DNA of 64,000 nt, taken from Neorhizobium galegae. Its GTDB lineage: Bacteria; Pseudomonadota; Alphaproteobacteria; Rhizobiales; Rhizobiaceae. The stretch is taken from positions 935,501 to 999,500 of the forward strand of contig NZ_CP090095.1 in the NCBI RefSeq assembly GCF_021391675.1. The letters are read 5' to 3'. Both the position numbers and the translations under genes were made by a program. Of this stretch, positions 17,918-27,130 are shown in pieces (the stretch's first letter is position 1; every line of letters starts with the position of its first letter). The notes below the pieces were generated by a model. It was not told the origin of the DNA. It made no database searches and was given only the letters and a program-made list of their open reading frames with translations.

Positions 17918-18454
17918 ATGCGTTACATGTCAGGGATGCTGACTGTCATCATGGAATGCCGCGATCAGGAATCCGAGCTGGCCCAGACGCTCTCGGTGCT
18001 CGTTTCCGCTGCGGTGGAGGGACTTGTGAGCGACGTCGTGGTGCTTGACCACGGTTCGCGGGACGGTTCCTCCAGCGTCGCCGATGCGGCCGGCTGCCGT
18101 TTTTACGGCCATTGGAACATCAAGGATATTTTGCGCGGCGCCCGTGGAGAATGGTTGTTGCTGGTCGAGCCCGGCGCCCGGCTGCAGGCCGGCTGGATCG
18201 ACGAGGTGATGGAATATATAGCGCTGAACAAGCAGCCGGCCCGCTTCGCGCCGGCGCGCAACTATAGGCGGCCGTTCTTCAGGCGCATCGGCCGCGCCGT
18301 GCCGCCGCTGGAATACGGCATGCTGCTGCCGAAGCGGCAGGCGATTGCGCTGGCAAAATCGGGGATGGACCTGGAAACGCTGGCGCGCGGCCAGAAGGTG
18401 TCGAAGCTCGCCAGCGAGATGATCCCGGCCTGGGTGGCGGCGGCCGTCAGGTAG
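17918..18454 (+). CDS. Small GT2-like glycosyltransferase domain protein
   Basis: 178 residues resembling only the nucleotide-binding half of a family-2 glycosyltransferase: LTVIMECRDQESELAQTLSV, then VVVLDHGSRDGSSSVADAAG (the DxSxDG-like loop), and WLLLVEPGARL in the place of the DxD strand. The DxD itself reads EPG, so metal binding and catalysis are doubtful. A hydrophobic or regulatory C-terminus is absent. In-frame ATGs at 17918, 17927 and 17936 are all possible starts; MLTVIM (17936) is where the fold begins. The gene ends 3 bp from the moaB stop on the other strand. Confidence 0.65.
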   Translation: MRYMSGMLTVIMECRDQESELAQTLSVLVSAAVEGLVSDVVVLDHGSRDGSSSVADAAGCRFYGHWNIKDILRGARGEWLLLVEPGARLQAGWIDEVMEYIALNKQPARFAPARNYRRPFFRRIGRAVPPLEYGMLLPKRQAIALAKSGMDLETLARGQKVSKLASEMIPAWVAAAVR

Positions 18455-18457
18455 CAG

Positions 18458-19006
18458 CTATTTGCTGCCGCGTTTCAGGTGCTCGTCGAGCCGCGGCATG
18501 ATCTCGATGAAATTGCAGGGCATGTGGCGGTAGTCGAGCTGTGCCTTCAAAATGCCGTCCCACGCGTCCTTGCAGGCGCCGGGCGAACCCGGCAGCACGA
18601 AGATGAAGGTAGCGTTCGCCACCCCGCCGGTAGCCCGTGACTGGATCGTCGAAGTGCCGATCTTGTCATAGGAGATCCGGTGGAACACTTCCGAAAAGCC
18701 GTCCATGCGCTTTTCGAACAGCGGCTCCAGTGCCTCTGGCGTCACGTCCCGGCCGGTAAAACCCGTGCCGCCTGTGGTAATCACCACGTCGATATCGGGA
18801 TCGAGCGTCCATTCCTGCACCTGGCCGACGATGCGGTCCTTGTCGTCCGGCACGATCGCCCGCGCCCTCAGCTCATGGCCGGTTTCAGCGATCCGCGCCA
18901 CCAGCGTGTCGCCGGACTTGTCGTCGGCAAGCGTGCGCGTGTCGGAGACGGTCAGCACGGCGATGCCGACAGGGATGAAGGAACGGGTTTCGTCGATCCG
19001 GTTCAT
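18458..19006 (-). CDS. moaB: Molybdenum cofactor biosynthesis protein B
   Basis: 182 residues of the MoaB/MogA family, which adenylates molybdopterin before molybdate insertion. Visible motifs are VLTVSDTRTLADDKSGD near the N-terminus, the pterin-binding TTGGTGFTGRDVTPEAL, and LPGSPGACKDAW. The ATG overlaps the ispE stop codon (ATGA at 19003-19006), so translation is probably coupled to ispE. No other moa gene is nearby. Confidence 0.93.
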   Translation of the reverse strand: MNRIDETRSFIPVGIAVLTVSDTRTLADDKSGDTLVARIAETGHELRARAIVPDDKDRIVGQVQEWTLDPDIDVVITTGGTGFTGRDVTPEALEPLFEKRMDGFSEVFHRISYDKIGTSTIQSRATGGVANATFIFVLPGSPGACKDAWDGILKAQLDYRHMPCNFIEIMPRLDEHLKRGSK

Positions 19007-19932
19007 TGGGGTTTCTCGGGCACCTGTCCAACGGTTCTCACCGCCTGAAAATACCATTCCGGCTTCTGGCCGTTAAGGTTTTCCATCGCCTTTTCCGCCG
19101 CTTCGAAGGAAGGAAAAATCCCGAAACAGGTTGCGCCGGAACCGGACATCCGCGTCAGCATCGTCCCCTCCGCGCCGATCAGGCTGGAAATCTGGTCGAT
19201 TTCGCGCACCAGCGAGCGCGCCGGCGGTTCAAGATCGTTGCGCAGCGTTTTCAGAAAGCCGATCCAGTCGCTGTCGAACGGCCCGATCGCCGCGTTTTCC
19301 TTCTGCGTCAGGCGCAGGAAGATATCCGGCGTCGAGACCCCGACGAGCGGGTTGCCGAGCACCAGCGACAGCGAGGGCAGGTCGGGAAGCGCGGTCAGTT
19401 CCTCGCCTATCCCCCTGGCCATAAGCGCCTCGCTCTTGATACACATCGGAACGTCGGCGCCAAGCGAAAGCCCGAGCGCTGCCAGTTCCCCGTCCGGCAG
19501 GCTGGCATTCCAGAAGCGCATCAGGCCGCGCAGGGCTGCTGCCGCATCCGCCGAACCGCCGCCGATACCGGCTGCGACCGGCAGGTTCTTTTCGAGATGG
19601 ATGGCAACCGGCGGCGTCGAAACGCCTTTATCCTCCAGCGCCGTGCGCAGGAGATCGCGCGCTTTCAGCACGAGATTGCCCCTCTTACCTTCCGCCGAGG
19701 TCGGCAGCAGCGAGGCGAACCGGCCGGAAACGGAAAGATCGTCGGCGTCCGCCTCGCTAAAGTACAGCCGATCGCCCGCGTCCGCAAAAGTCACGATGCT
19801 TTCGAGCCGATGGTAGCCGTCGGCCCGCTGGCCGGTCACGTGCAGCGCGAGATTGATCTTGGCGGGCGCGAGTTCGAAAAGGCCCGCCTTGTCGGCGAGC
19901 CAGTTGTCGGATGACGGATTGTCCAGAAACAT
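19003..19932 (-). CDS. ispE: 4-diphosphocytidyl-2-C-methyl-D-erythritol kinase
   Basis: A 309-residue GHMP kinase of the MEP isoprenoid pathway. The ATP-binding glycine-rich loop is LPVAAGIGGGSADAAAALRG; the N-terminal APAKINLALHVTGQRADGYH and the C-terminal MSGSGATCFGIF are the other two GHMP motifs. The ATG at 19932 lies 5 bp after the stop of the TPR gene, and the stop overlaps the moaB start, which indicates one minus-strand operon. A polyprenyl diphosphate synthase lies just upstream. Confidence 0.95.
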   Translation of the reverse strand: MFLDNPSSDNWLADKAGLFELAPAKINLALHVTGQRADGYHRLESIVTFADAGDRLYFSEADADDLSVSGRFASLLPTSAEGKRGNLVLKARDLLRTALEDKGVSTPPVAIHLEKNLPVAAGIGGGSADAAAALRGLMRFWNASLPDGELAALGLSLGADVPMCIKSEALMARGIGEELTALPDLPSLSLVLGNPLVGVSTPDIFLRLTQKENAAIGPFDSDWIGFLKTLRNDLEPPARSLVREIDQISSLIGAEGTMLTRMSGSGATCFGIFPSFEAAEKAMENLNGQKPEWYFQAVRTVGQVPEKPQ

Positions 19933-19937
19933 GCGCG

Positions 19938-21779
19938 TCAGGATTTCTTGTCGGGATTGGCCGGCGCCGGCGGGGCAGGTGCCACGGGTTCCGTCGGGCT
20001 GCGGTCGGCGGTCGTCGCGTTCGGATCGAGCGGCGCCAGGCCCTTCTCGATCTTCTCCTTGATCTGCTCGCGGTTGATGTCTTCGCCTTCCGAGATCAGC
20101 GCCCGGTTCCACTGGTAGACGGCCTCGAGCTTGCGCCCGACGCGCCAGTAGGAATCGCCGAGATGGTCGTTGATCGTCGAATCGCCGGCACGCAGCTGCA
20201 CCGCGCGTTCCAGCTCGGTCACGGCATCGTCGAACTTGCCCATCCGGAAATAGGCCCAGCCGAGCGAGTCGACGATATATCCGTCATCCGGCCGTGCATC
20301 GACGGCCCGCTTGATCATGCCGAGACCTTCGTCGAGGTTCTTGTTCATGTCGACCAGCGAGTAGCCGAGATAGTTGAGGACCTGCGGCTGTTCCGGGTTG
20401 AGCTCGAGCGCCTTGCGGAAGTTCGGCTCGGCCTTTGCCCAGTTCTTGAGCCGCTCATAGGCGATGCCGCGCTGGAAGAATATGGTCCAGTCGCCAGGCT
20501 TCGGCACAGGCCCGATGACCTCGGCGGCCTTGTCGTAGGTCTCCGCCATGGTCTTGTAGTCCTTGGCGTCGGAAAGCACGCTTCCATAGGCGATGTAGCT
20601 GCGGATGTCGGACGGATCGGAATCGATCAGCGACTTCAGGTGCTGCTTGGCCTCGTCCACCTTGCCGGTATCGGAAAGCGTCACGCCGAGCTGCAGCTCG
20701 GAAATGCGGCGCATCGGCGAATCGGCGGGGACGCTGGCATAAAACTTGATGGCGCGATCCGGCTGCTTGAGCTTTTCGGCGATGCCGCCGAGCAGGATCA
20801 GCGTATCGGCGCTCTTTGGGTCGAGCGCGTGGGAAATCTGCAGGTAGAGCGAGACCATGTCCTCGGCGCCCTGGCGGTTCAGCGCGCCGCCGATCGAAAA
20901 CAGCACGCCCGCAGCGCCTTCTGCGGCATCGCTCACCTGCTGTTCGGGCTTCTGGCCTTTCTCGATGCTCTGGCGCAGGGCCTTCAGCGGCGCATAGTTG
21001 GAGACCATGCCGTCACCGACGGAGATCGCGTCCAGCGCCTTCTGCTTGTTGCCGGCAGCCGCTTCGAGGCGTGCCAGCGCCATGACCGCGCGCATGAATG
21101 TGTCCGGCGCGGTGGCGACGGCTTCCTTGTTGGTGACGGCGGTATTGAGGTGCTGCCGCGCCGTGCCGATATCGCCCGTCACCAGCGCCATGGCGCCGAG
21201 ATGGTAATCGGTGAATACCTTGTACCAGGCCGGTCCCTTGAGGTTGTTGATGCTGGCCATTGCCTGCTTGCCCTTGCCGGCGCCGACATCCGCCCAGGCG
21301 GAGAGAAGCTGGTGGGTCAGCCGGTCGAGGTCGTTCGGGCCTTCGTAGGCAAGAACCTTCTTGGCGGTATCGAATTTCTTGGCGCGCAGGGCATCGAGGC
21401 CGCGGACGATCTTGGTGATCCGCTCGACGGCGTTATCGTCCTTGAGCGCGTTGGCTTCAGCGAGGCCCTGGTCGAAATCGCCGTTGAGCAACAGCGAGAT
21501 CATCAGCCGCTCGCGGATTTCCAGGTTGGCGGCATCGAAAGCCAGCGCCTTGCGGTAGAGGGCGATCGCAGTGTCGTAGTCATGGTCGACATCGGCTGTC
21601 CGTGCGGCCAGAAATGCACCGGAAAACGTCTTCACGTTGCCAGGGCCGAACGTCACCGTGTCTTTCACCGCTGGCTTCGCTTCCGCCGTCGCCGCATTGG
21701 CTACCGTTCCGAACAGGAGAACGGTTGCAAGCGCCGCGCTGGAGAGCAGAAGAAGGCTGGATTTCTGCCGCATAAACAT
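19938..21779 (-). CDS. Exported tetratricopeptide-repeat protein
   Basis: 613 residues. The N-terminus (MFMRQKSSLLLLSSAALATV and LLFGTVANAA) is a signal peptide with Ala-x-Ala cleavage near residue 30. The rest is mostly TPR helices; clear repeats lie at about 375-560 (DPSDIRSYIAYGSVLSDAKD, NWAKAEPNFRKALELNPEQP, KFDDAVTELERAVQLRAGDS). The C-terminus is Pro/Ala-rich. Such proteins act as periplasmic or outer-membrane-associated scaffolds; the partner is unknown. It probably forms an operon with ispE and moaB. It lies 157 bp downstream of the polyprenyl synthase gene on the same strand. Confidence 0.85.
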   Translation of the reverse strand: MFMRQKSSLLLLSSAALATVLLFGTVANAATAEAKPAVKDTVTFGPGNVKTFSGAFLAARTADVDHDYDTAIALYRKALAFDAANLEIRERLMISLLLNGDFDQGLAEANALKDDNAVERITKIVRGLDALRAKKFDTAKKVLAYEGPNDLDRLTHQLLSAWADVGAGKGKQAMASINNLKGPAWYKVFTDYHLGAMALVTGDIGTARQHLNTAVTNKEAVATAPDTFMRAVMALARLEAAAGNKQKALDAISVGDGMVSNYAPLKALRQSIEKGQKPEQQVSDAAEGAAGVLFSIGGALNRQGAEDMVSLYLQISHALDPKSADTLILLGGIAEKLKQPDRAIKFYASVPADSPMRRISELQLGVTLSDTGKVDEAKQHLKSLIDSDPSDIRSYIAYGSVLSDAKDYKTMAETYDKAAEVIGPVPKPGDWTIFFQRGIAYERLKNWAKAEPNFRKALELNPEQPQVLNYLGYSLVDMNKNLDEGLGMIKRAVDARPDDGYIVDSLGWAYFRMGKFDDAVTELERAVQLRAGDSTINDHLGDSYWRVGRKLEAVYQWNRALISEGEDINREQIKEKIEKGLAPLDPNATTADRSPTEPVAPAPPAPANPDKKS

Positions 21780-21936
21780 GCCTTTCGTAAGAGCATGGCG
21801 ATTCGATGAGATACCGCCGCCAATTCCGCCCTATTGATTCACGATAGAATGGCTTTTTTGAAGCACGTCCGCAAGGAAATCCCCAGCGCCGCATGGGGGC
21901 GGCGCCGGTCACACCCTCGTCAACGGACGCCGAGCG

Positions 21937-22953
21937 TCAGTTGACGCGCTGGATCGAAAAGTCGATGACTTCGAGAAGAGCGGCCTTGAGCGGCGAGGCC
22001 GGAAGCGGTGCCAGCGCATCGCGGGCGATCGTACCGTAATGCAGCGCGCGGCCGATCGTGTCGTTCAGGGCTCCGTATTTGTTGATCAGGCCGAGCGCCT
22101 TTTCCAGGTTCTCGTCGCTGCTTTCACCCTTCTCGATCGCCTGACGCCAGAAGGCGCGCTCAGCTTCGGTGCCGCGGCGATAGGAGAGGATGACGGGCAG
22201 CGTGATCTTGCCCTCGCGGAAATCGTCGCCGACATTCTTGCCGAGATCGGCAGCCTTGCCGCCGTAATCGAGCGCGTCGTCGACGAGCTGGAACGCAAGA
22301 CCAAGGTTCATGCCGTAGGATTTCAGCGCGCCCCGGCCGGCCTTGTCGGCATTGGCGATGATCGGGCCGACTTCGGCGGCAGCCGCAAACAGCGCAGCCG
22401 TCTTGGCGCGGATGACCGAAAGATAGTCGTCCTCGGTCGTCTCCATGTTCTTGGCGACGGAAAGCTGCAGCACTTCGCCTTCGGCGATGACGGACGCTGC
22501 GGCCGACAGCACGTCGAGCGCTTCGAGCGAGCCGACATCCACCATCATCCGGAACGCCTGGCCGAGCAGGAAATCGCCGACCAGAACGCTTGCCTGGTTG
22601 CCCCAGATCATCCGCGCGGTGGAACGCCCGCGGCGCAGATCGCTTTCGTCCACCACGTCGTCATGGAGCAGCGTTGCCGTGTGCATGAACTCGACGCTGG
22701 TCGCAAGCTTCACATGGGCTTCGCCCTGGTATCCGAACAGGGCCGCAGACGCGAGCGTCAGCATCGGCCGCAGCCGCTTGCCGCCGGACGAGATCAGGTG
22801 GTTGGCGACTTCCGGGATCATCTGCACGTCGGAACCGGCCTTGGACAGGATCAGCTGGTTGACCCGATCCATGTCCGCCTTGGTCAGATCCACCAGCGGT
22901 TTGACGGATGCCAGTTTGTTTTTGCCTTCTTCAAGCGGTATGACGACGCCCAA
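21937..22953 (-). CDS. ispB: Trans-polyprenyl diphosphate synthase (octaprenyl/decaprenyl type)
   Basis: 338 residues. Two aspartate-rich motifs are present: LLHDDVVDESDLRRGR (first DDxxD at about 98-102) and LVDDALDYGG (second, about 224-230). These enzymes lengthen allylic diphosphates to build the ubiquinone side chain; rhizobia typically make Q-10, so decaprenyl is likely but not provable here. The start is TTG (22951-22953) with GGGAGG seven bases upstream; no ATG gives the conserved N-terminus. It is divergent from the DUF2007 gene. Confidence 0.93.
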   Translation of the reverse strand: MGVVIPLEEGKNKLASVKPLVDLTKADMDRVNQLILSKAGSDVQMIPEVANHLISSGGKRLRPMLTLASAALFGYQGEAHVKLATSVEFMHTATLLHDDVVDESDLRRGRSTARMIWGNQASVLVGDFLLGQAFRMMVDVGSLEALDVLSAAASVIAEGEVLQLSVAKNMETTEDDYLSVIRAKTAALFAAAAEVGPIIANADKAGRGALKSYGMNLGLAFQLVDDALDYGGKAADLGKNVGDDFREGKITLPVILSYRRGTEAERAFWRQAIEKGESSDENLEKALGLINKYGALNDTIGRALHYGTIARDALAPLPASPLKAALLEVIDFSIQRVN

Positions 22954-23059
22954 TCTCAGGCCTCCCTATCGAAATCTTTCAAACGACAATAGAAAGAGGC
23001 TGATAGTGCGGCAAGCGCAAATCGCATCCCGCCGGATATAATGGGGTAACAAACAAGCC

Positions 23060-23281
23060 ATGCTGGAGATCATCCGCACCAACGACATCGTGATCCTGTC
23101 GTTGGCACAGAGCCTGATGAAGGATGCGGGCATCTACTGCATGGTCGCCGACCAGTCGATGAGCGTGCTCGAAGGCTCGCTCGGTCTGTTGCAGCGCCGG
23201 CTGATGGTCGATGGCGAGCGCGCCGACGAGGCCCGGCGGATCTTGAAGGACGCGGGGCTGGAAGCGGAGCTGCGGCCTTGA
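23060..23281 (+). CDS. DUF2007-family small protein
   Basis: 73 residues matching the DUF2007 'putative signal transducing protein' fold: MLEIIRTNDIVILSLAQSLM, then a GIYCMVADQSMSVLEGSLG segment and a C-terminal EARRILKDAGLEAEL. The fold is a small ferredoxin-like alpha/beta unit of unknown role. Its stop overlaps the start of the methyltransferase gene (TGATG at 23279-23283), so the two are translationally coupled. Confidence 0.85.
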   Translation: MLEIIRTNDIVILSLAQSLMKDAGIYCMVADQSMSVLEGSLGLLQRRLMVDGERADEARRILKDAGLEAELRP

Positions 23282-24099
23282 TGCTTGTGGAAACCCACAT
23301 GAACCCGCCCACCCACACCGTCGACGCCTTCCATCGCGGCCGTTTTCACGTCATGCAGCCGAAGGGCGGCGGGCATCGGTCAGGTGTCGATGCGATGCTG
23401 CTCGCCTCGCTGGTCGCCTCCGACAAGTCGGTGAGCGTCGCCGATCTCGGTTCGGGCGCCGGTGCTGCGGGTCTTGCCGTCGCCTCGCGGCTGGAGCGGG
23501 CAAAGGTCCTGCTGATCGAGAAATCGCCGCTGATGGCGGACTATGCCCGCAGAACTCTGGAACTTCCCGAAAACGCCTTTATGGCCGGTCGCGTCGAGGT
23601 GCTGGAAGCGGATGTGACCCTGACCGGCAAGCCGCGGCTCGCCGCCGGCCTCGTCGACGAAATCCACGACCACGTGATCATGAACCCGCCCTTCAACGAT
23701 GCCAGCGACCGCAAGACGCCCGATGCCCTGAAGGCCGAGGCGCATGCGATGACGGAAGATCTGTTCGAAGCCTGGATCCGCACCGCCGGTGCGATCATGA
23801 AGCCCGGCGGGCAATTGTCGCTGATCGCCCGGCCGCAATCGATCGCCGAGATCGTCGAGGCCTGCGGCAGGCGTTTCGGCGGGCTGGAAATCACGGCCCT
23901 CCATCCCCGGCCCGACGAAAGCGCCACGCGCATCCTCGTCACCGCCGTCAAGGGATCGCGCGCCCGGCTGACATTCCGGGCGCCGCTTTTCGTGCATGGC
24001 ACGGATGGCCATGCTTTCTCGGCTTTCGTGGACGACCTGAACAACGGCCGGGTCGCTTATTCCCGCCTCAGCCCGAAACGAAATCCACGAGCAGCTTGA
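23281..24099 (+). CDS. TrmN6-like tRNA1(Val) (adenine-N6)-methyltransferase family
   Basis: About 272 residues. The Rossmann methyltransferase domain has motif [20 protein letters not shown] and the N6-adenine catalytic motif NPPF in [13 protein letters not shown]. The N-terminal [20 protein letters not shown] is typical of the TrmN6/YfiC group that methylates A37 of tRNA-Val. The ATG at 23281 overlaps the DUF2007 stop; a TTG one codon earlier is also possible. The 3' end overlaps the convergent mntH coding end by 32 bp (24068-24099). Confidence 0.85.
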   Translation: MLVETHMNPPTHTVDAFHRGRFHVMQPKGGGHRSGVDAMLLASLVASDKSVSVADLGSGAGAAGLAVASRLERAKVLLIEKSPLMADYARRTLELPENAFMAGRVEVLEADVTLTGKPRLAAGLVDEIHDHVIMNPPFNDASDRKTPDALKAEAHAMTEDLFEAWIRTAGAIMKPGGQLSLIARPQSIAEIVEACGRRFGGLEITALHPRPDESATRILVTAVKGSRARLTFRAPLFVHGTDGHAFSAFVDDLNNGRVAYSRLSPKRNPRAA

Positions 24100-25408
24100 C
24101 GTTGAGGCCGGCGATGACGACGGCGATCAGCCAGGCGATGCCGGAGAGCCAGATCGGCGCAACGAGCTCACCCATCTTGGCCTTGCTGGCGGTGAACATC
24201 ACCAAGGGGAAGACCGCGAAGGAAAGCTGCAGGCTGAGCACGACCTGAGTGAGGATCAAGAGTTCCGCCGTGCCCGCATCGCCGTACCAGATGGTGACGA
24301 ACGCGGCTGGAATGATGGCGATCCCCCGGGTGATCAGCCGGCGGATCCATGGCTGCAGCTTCATCTTGAGGAAGCCTTCCATGACGATCTGCCCGGCGAG
24401 CGTTGCCGTCACCGTCGAATTCAGGCCGCAGCAGAGTAGCGCGATACCGAACAGCGTCGGTGCAATGGCCAGCCCGAGCAGCGGTGCGAGCAGCGAATGC
24501 GCTTCGCCGAGTTCGGCCACTTCCGTTCGCCCGGTGCTGTTGAATGCGGCTGCCGCAAGGATCAGGATCGAAGCATTGATCAACAGCGCGAAGCAGAGCG
24601 CGAAGGTGGAGTCGATCGTCGCATAGGTCAGTGCTTCCTTCTTTTCCGGCAGGGTGTGGCCATAGTTGCGGGTCTGCACGATGCCGGAATGCAGATAGAG
24701 ATTATGCGGCATGACCGTCGCGCCGAGGATGCCGAGCGCCAGATAGAGCATCTCCGGATTGGTGACGATCTCGGTGGTCGGGAAGAAGCCGCGGATGACG
24801 CCGCCCCATTGCGGATCGGCAAGGAAGATCTGGATCGCGAAGCACACTGCGATGACGCCGAGCAGGGTGATGATGAAGGCTTCGATCCAGCGGAAGCCCA
24901 TCTTCTGCAGGTAAAGGATGATGAAGACGTCGAGTGCCGTGATCAGCACGCCGAGCTCGAGCGGAATGCCGAAGATCAGGTTGAGGCCGATGGCGGTGCC
25001 GATCACCTCGGCAATATCCGTGGCGATGATGGCGATTTCGGCAAGCGCCCAGAGCGGAATGGAAACCCATTTCGGGAACGCGTCGCGGCAGGCCTGCGCC
25101 AGATCTCGGCCCGATGCGATGGCAAGGCGCGCGCAGAGCGACTGCAGCACGATCGCCATCAGGTTAGACAGCAGCGCGACCGCGAGCAGCGCGTAACCGA
25201 ACTTCGACCCGCCGGCGAGCGAGGTCGCCCAGTTGCCGGGGTCCATATAACCGACCGCGACCAGGTACCCCGGACCCGCAAAGGCGGCGAGCCGCCGCCA
25301 CCGCGATCCGGATTGCGAGATGTTGATGCTTCGATGGACGTCGGAAAGCGATGCCTCTCCCCGCGTGTTCCGCCAGCCGCTGTCCTGCTTCGAACCCAAA
25401 ACATCCAT
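24068..25408 (-). CDS. mntH: Nramp-type manganese/iron transporter
   Basis: 446 residues with about eleven hydrophobic helices. Helix 1 carries the metal-binding DPGNWAT motif ([15 protein letters not shown]) and helix 6 the second metal site MPHNLYLHS, both diagnostic of Nramp/MntH proton-coupled Mn(II)/Fe(II) importers. The ATG at 25408 is chosen for GGAG about eleven bases upstream; a longer frame exists to 25474 but would run through the Fur-like box. The box at 25454-25472 overlaps the expected promoter. It is divergent from sppA. Confidence 0.95.
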   Translation of the reverse strand: MDVLGSKQDSGWRNTRGEASLSDVHRSINISQSGSRWRRLAAFAGPGYLVAVGYMDPGNWATSLAGGSKFGYALLAVALLSNLMAIVLQSLCARLAIASGRDLAQACRDAFPKWVSIPLWALAEIAIIATDIAEVIGTAIGLNLIFGIPLELGVLITALDVFIILYLQKMGFRWIEAFIITLLGVIAVCFAIQIFLADPQWGGVIRGFFPTTEIVTNPEMLYLALGILGATVMPHNLYLHSGIVQTRNYGHTLPEKKEALTYATIDSTFALCFALLINASILILAAAAFNSTGRTEVAELGEAHSLLAPLLGLAIAPTLFGIALLCCGLNSTVTATLAGQIVMEGFLKMKLQPWIRRLITRGIAIIPAAFVTIWYGDAGTAELLILTQVVLSLQLSFAVFPLVMFTASKAKMGELVAPIWLSGIAWLIAVVIAGLNVKLLVDFVSG

Positions 25409-25453
25409 CTTCACTCTATCTCCGTTCGCGAGCGGATAATGCCTTGTTGGGAT

Positions 25454-25472
25454 GATAATGCAAGTCATTCGC
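25454..25472. promoter_or_regulatory. Fur/Mur-like operator upstream of mntH
   Basis: GATAATGCAAGTCATTCGC matches the 19-bp Fur consensus at about 14 positions by eye, with symmetric AATG/CATT arms. It is 46 bp upstream of the mntH start and 104 bp upstream of sppA. In rhizobia the Fur homologue often acts as Mur, the manganese uptake regulator, and mntH-type genes are known Mur targets, so Mn-dependent repression of mntH is likely. Some described rhizobial Mur sites differ from the Fur box, so the match is suggestive only. Confidence 0.6.
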
Positions 25473-25575
25473 AACTAGAAAAATCAAAATCCTGCTTTAA
25501 GTGGCGCAGCCATTGCGTTTGAAAATCCGTCACATACATGCTTTGGCAGAGCCGAACGCGACAGAAGGAAAAGAA

Positions 25576-26442
25576 ATGGCCGGGTTTTTGCAGAGGTTGA
25601 TGCCGAAAAGATTCCGTAAGAAGGGGCTGACGATACCCGTCGTCCGGCTTCACGGAGCGATCATGGCCGGCGGCAGCCAGTTCAAGCAGAGCCTCAACCT
25701 GGCCGGCGTGGCGCCGATGCTCGACAAGGCCTTCGCCAGGAAGGATGCGCCGGTCGTCGCGATCTCGATCAATTCCCCGGGCGGATCGCCCGTCCAGTCG
25801 CGCCTGATCTTCCAGCGCATCCGCTCGCTGGCGGAAGAAAAGAACAAGAAGGTCCTGGTGTTCGTCGAGGATGTCGCGGCCTCGGGCGGTTACATGATCG
25901 CGCTCGCGGGTGACGAGATCTTTGCCGATCCGACCTCGATCGTCGGCTCGATCGGCGTTGTTTCCGGGGGGTTCGGCTTCCCGGAACTGCTGCGCAAGAT
26001 CGGTGTCGAACGCCGCGTCTATACTGCCGGCGAGAACAAGGTGATCCTCGATCCCTTCCAGCCGGAAAAGGAAGGCGACATCGAATATCTGAAGACCCTG
26101 CAGCTCGAGATCCACAAGGTGTTCATCGAGATGGTCAAGATGCGCCGCGGCGAGCGGCTGGCCGACGATGCGACGATCTTTTCGGGCCTGTTCTGGAGCG
26201 GGTTGCGCGGCCTCGATCTCGGCCTGATCGACAGTCTGGGCGACATGCGCGAAGTCCTCAAGCGCCGTTACGGCAAGGATACCAGGCTGGAACTGATCGG
26301 CAGTGCCCGCACCCTCTTCGGCCGCCGCGTGCCCGGCGTCGTCTTCGGCGAGGGGAAGGCCGGAGAAATCGCAGCAGGCGCCGTCACGGGACTTGCCGCG
26401 AGCCTGGAAGAAAAGGCAATGTGGAGCCGCTACGGCCTTTGA
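25576..26442 (+). CDS. sppA: Signal peptide peptidase SppA-like S49 peptidase
   Basis: 288 residues, the single-domain (short) form of the S49 family. The core starts with IPVVRLHGAIMAGG; SINSPGGSPVQS supplies the oxyanion glycine loop, and the nucleophile Ser is in VAASGGYMIALAGDE, with a catalytic Lys expected in the downstream region. The enzyme degrades membrane-embedded signal peptides at the inner membrane, although no strong membrane helix is visible here. AAGGAAAAGAA precedes the ATG at 25576. Two small genes follow on the same strand. Confidence 0.9.
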   Translation: MAGFLQRLMPKRFRKKGLTIPVVRLHGAIMAGGSQFKQSLNLAGVAPMLDKAFARKDAPVVAISINSPGGSPVQSRLIFQRIRSLAEEKNKKVLVFVEDVAASGGYMIALAGDEIFADPTSIVGSIGVVSGGFGFPELLRKIGVERRVYTAGENKVILDPFQPEKEGDIEYLKTLQLEIHKVFIEMVKMRRGERLADDATIFSGLFWSGLRGLDLGLIDSLGDMREVLKRRYGKDTRLELIGSARTLFGRRVPGVVFGEGKAGEIAAGAVTGLAASLEEKAMWSRYGL

Positions 26443-26469
26443 GGTCGTCAGGATAGCGCGAGAGGGGAA

Positions 26470-26661
26470 ATGGCGCAGCTTTTATTTCTGATCATCGTCA
26501 TCGGCGGCGGCTGGATGCTCTACAAGAAGTTCATCAAGGACGCCGAAAGACTGTCGTCGCGCACTCGCCGCGAGGAAAAGGAGCGCCAGACCGGCGCGAT
26601 CGGCACCCTGGAAAGGGACCCGGCGACGGGGGAATACCGGGTGAAGCGGGATGAGGAGTAG
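26470..26661 (+). CDS. Small single-span membrane protein
   Basis: 63 residues: an N-terminal membrane helix (QLLFLIIVIGGGWMLYKKF) followed by a basic and acidic cytosolic tail ending ATGEYRVKRDEE. It is not assigned to a named family. It starts 27 bp after sppA and probably belongs to the same transcript, so it may be a small membrane partner of the peptidase; this is inference from position. Confidence 0.7.
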   Translation: MAQLLFLIIVIGGGWMLYKKFIKDAERLSSRTRREEKERQTGAIGTLERDPATGEYRVKRDEE

Positions 26662-26666
26662 GCCTC

Positions 26667-26819
26667 ATGCCCGAGGAGAAGAAATCTGCTGTGGCGGAGA
26701 CTGATGCCGACAAACGGCGTGCGGCGCTGGAAAGGGTTCGTGCTTTCAAGTGGGAGTTGCCGAACGGTTGGAAATTCGATCGCGAGGAAGCCAATAGCCG
26801 CGAGACGAATAGCGATTAA
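26667..26819 (+). CDS. Small protein (50 aa) with antitoxin-like C-terminus
   Basis: Starts MPEEKKSAVAETDADKRRAA and ends with a segment containing LPNGWKFDREEANSR. From memory, the L-P-x-x-F/W-x-FDREEAN-x-R tail resembles the C-terminus of small type II antitoxins in rhizobia, where it wraps around the toxin; this was not checked. It lies 5 bp after the previous gene, and its stop codon overlaps the stop of the convergent ParE-type toxin gene (26816-26819). No toxin gene follows on its own strand. The high GC third positions support real coding. Confidence 0.6.
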   Translation: MPEEKKSAVAETDADKRRAALERVRAFKWELPNGWKFDREEANSRETNSD

Positions 26820-27130
26820 GCCCGTTCCTTCACCCGCGATGCCCAATCGGAGCCCGCATAGCTTACGCAGAGAATGGAGACGGTCAGGTTTTCATCGTTC
26901 ACGGTGAAGCAGACAACGGCTTTTTCTGAGGCCGGGATGGCGCGAAGACCGGGTAGAATATCATCCTGGATGGTCCCGATTTTGGGGAAATCTGTAAGGC
27001 GGGAGATGAACAGCGTGATCTCATCGACATTGGATTTGCCAATGGCGGTGCCGGCATAGGACGAAATGAAGTCGGTGATGTCAAAGATATCGAGCTCGAC
27101 GAGCGGGTGCTTGATGATCGTGTAGCTCAT
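26816..27130 (-). CDS. parE: RelE/ParE-family toxin
   Basis: 104 residues with the RelE/ParE fold pattern: SYTIIKHPLVELDIFDITDF at the start, the FISRLTDFPKIGT strand-turn, and a final VVCFTVNDENLTVSILCVSY beta hairpin. ParE-type toxins poison gyrase and RelE-type toxins cut mRNA; which applies is not clear. It is translationally coupled to the upstream antitoxin (TGATG at 27128-27132). Confidence 0.85.
   Translation of the reverse strand: MSYTIIKHPLVELDIFDITDFISSYAGTAIGKSNVDEITLFISRLTDFPKIGTIQDDILPGLRAIPASEKAVVCFTVNDENLTVSILCVSYAGSDWASRVKERA

Noticed and set aside
19911..21809. Plus-strand open frame of 632 codons opposite the TPR gene
   Set aside because: It is antisense of the TPR protein, whose signal peptide and repeats are clear.
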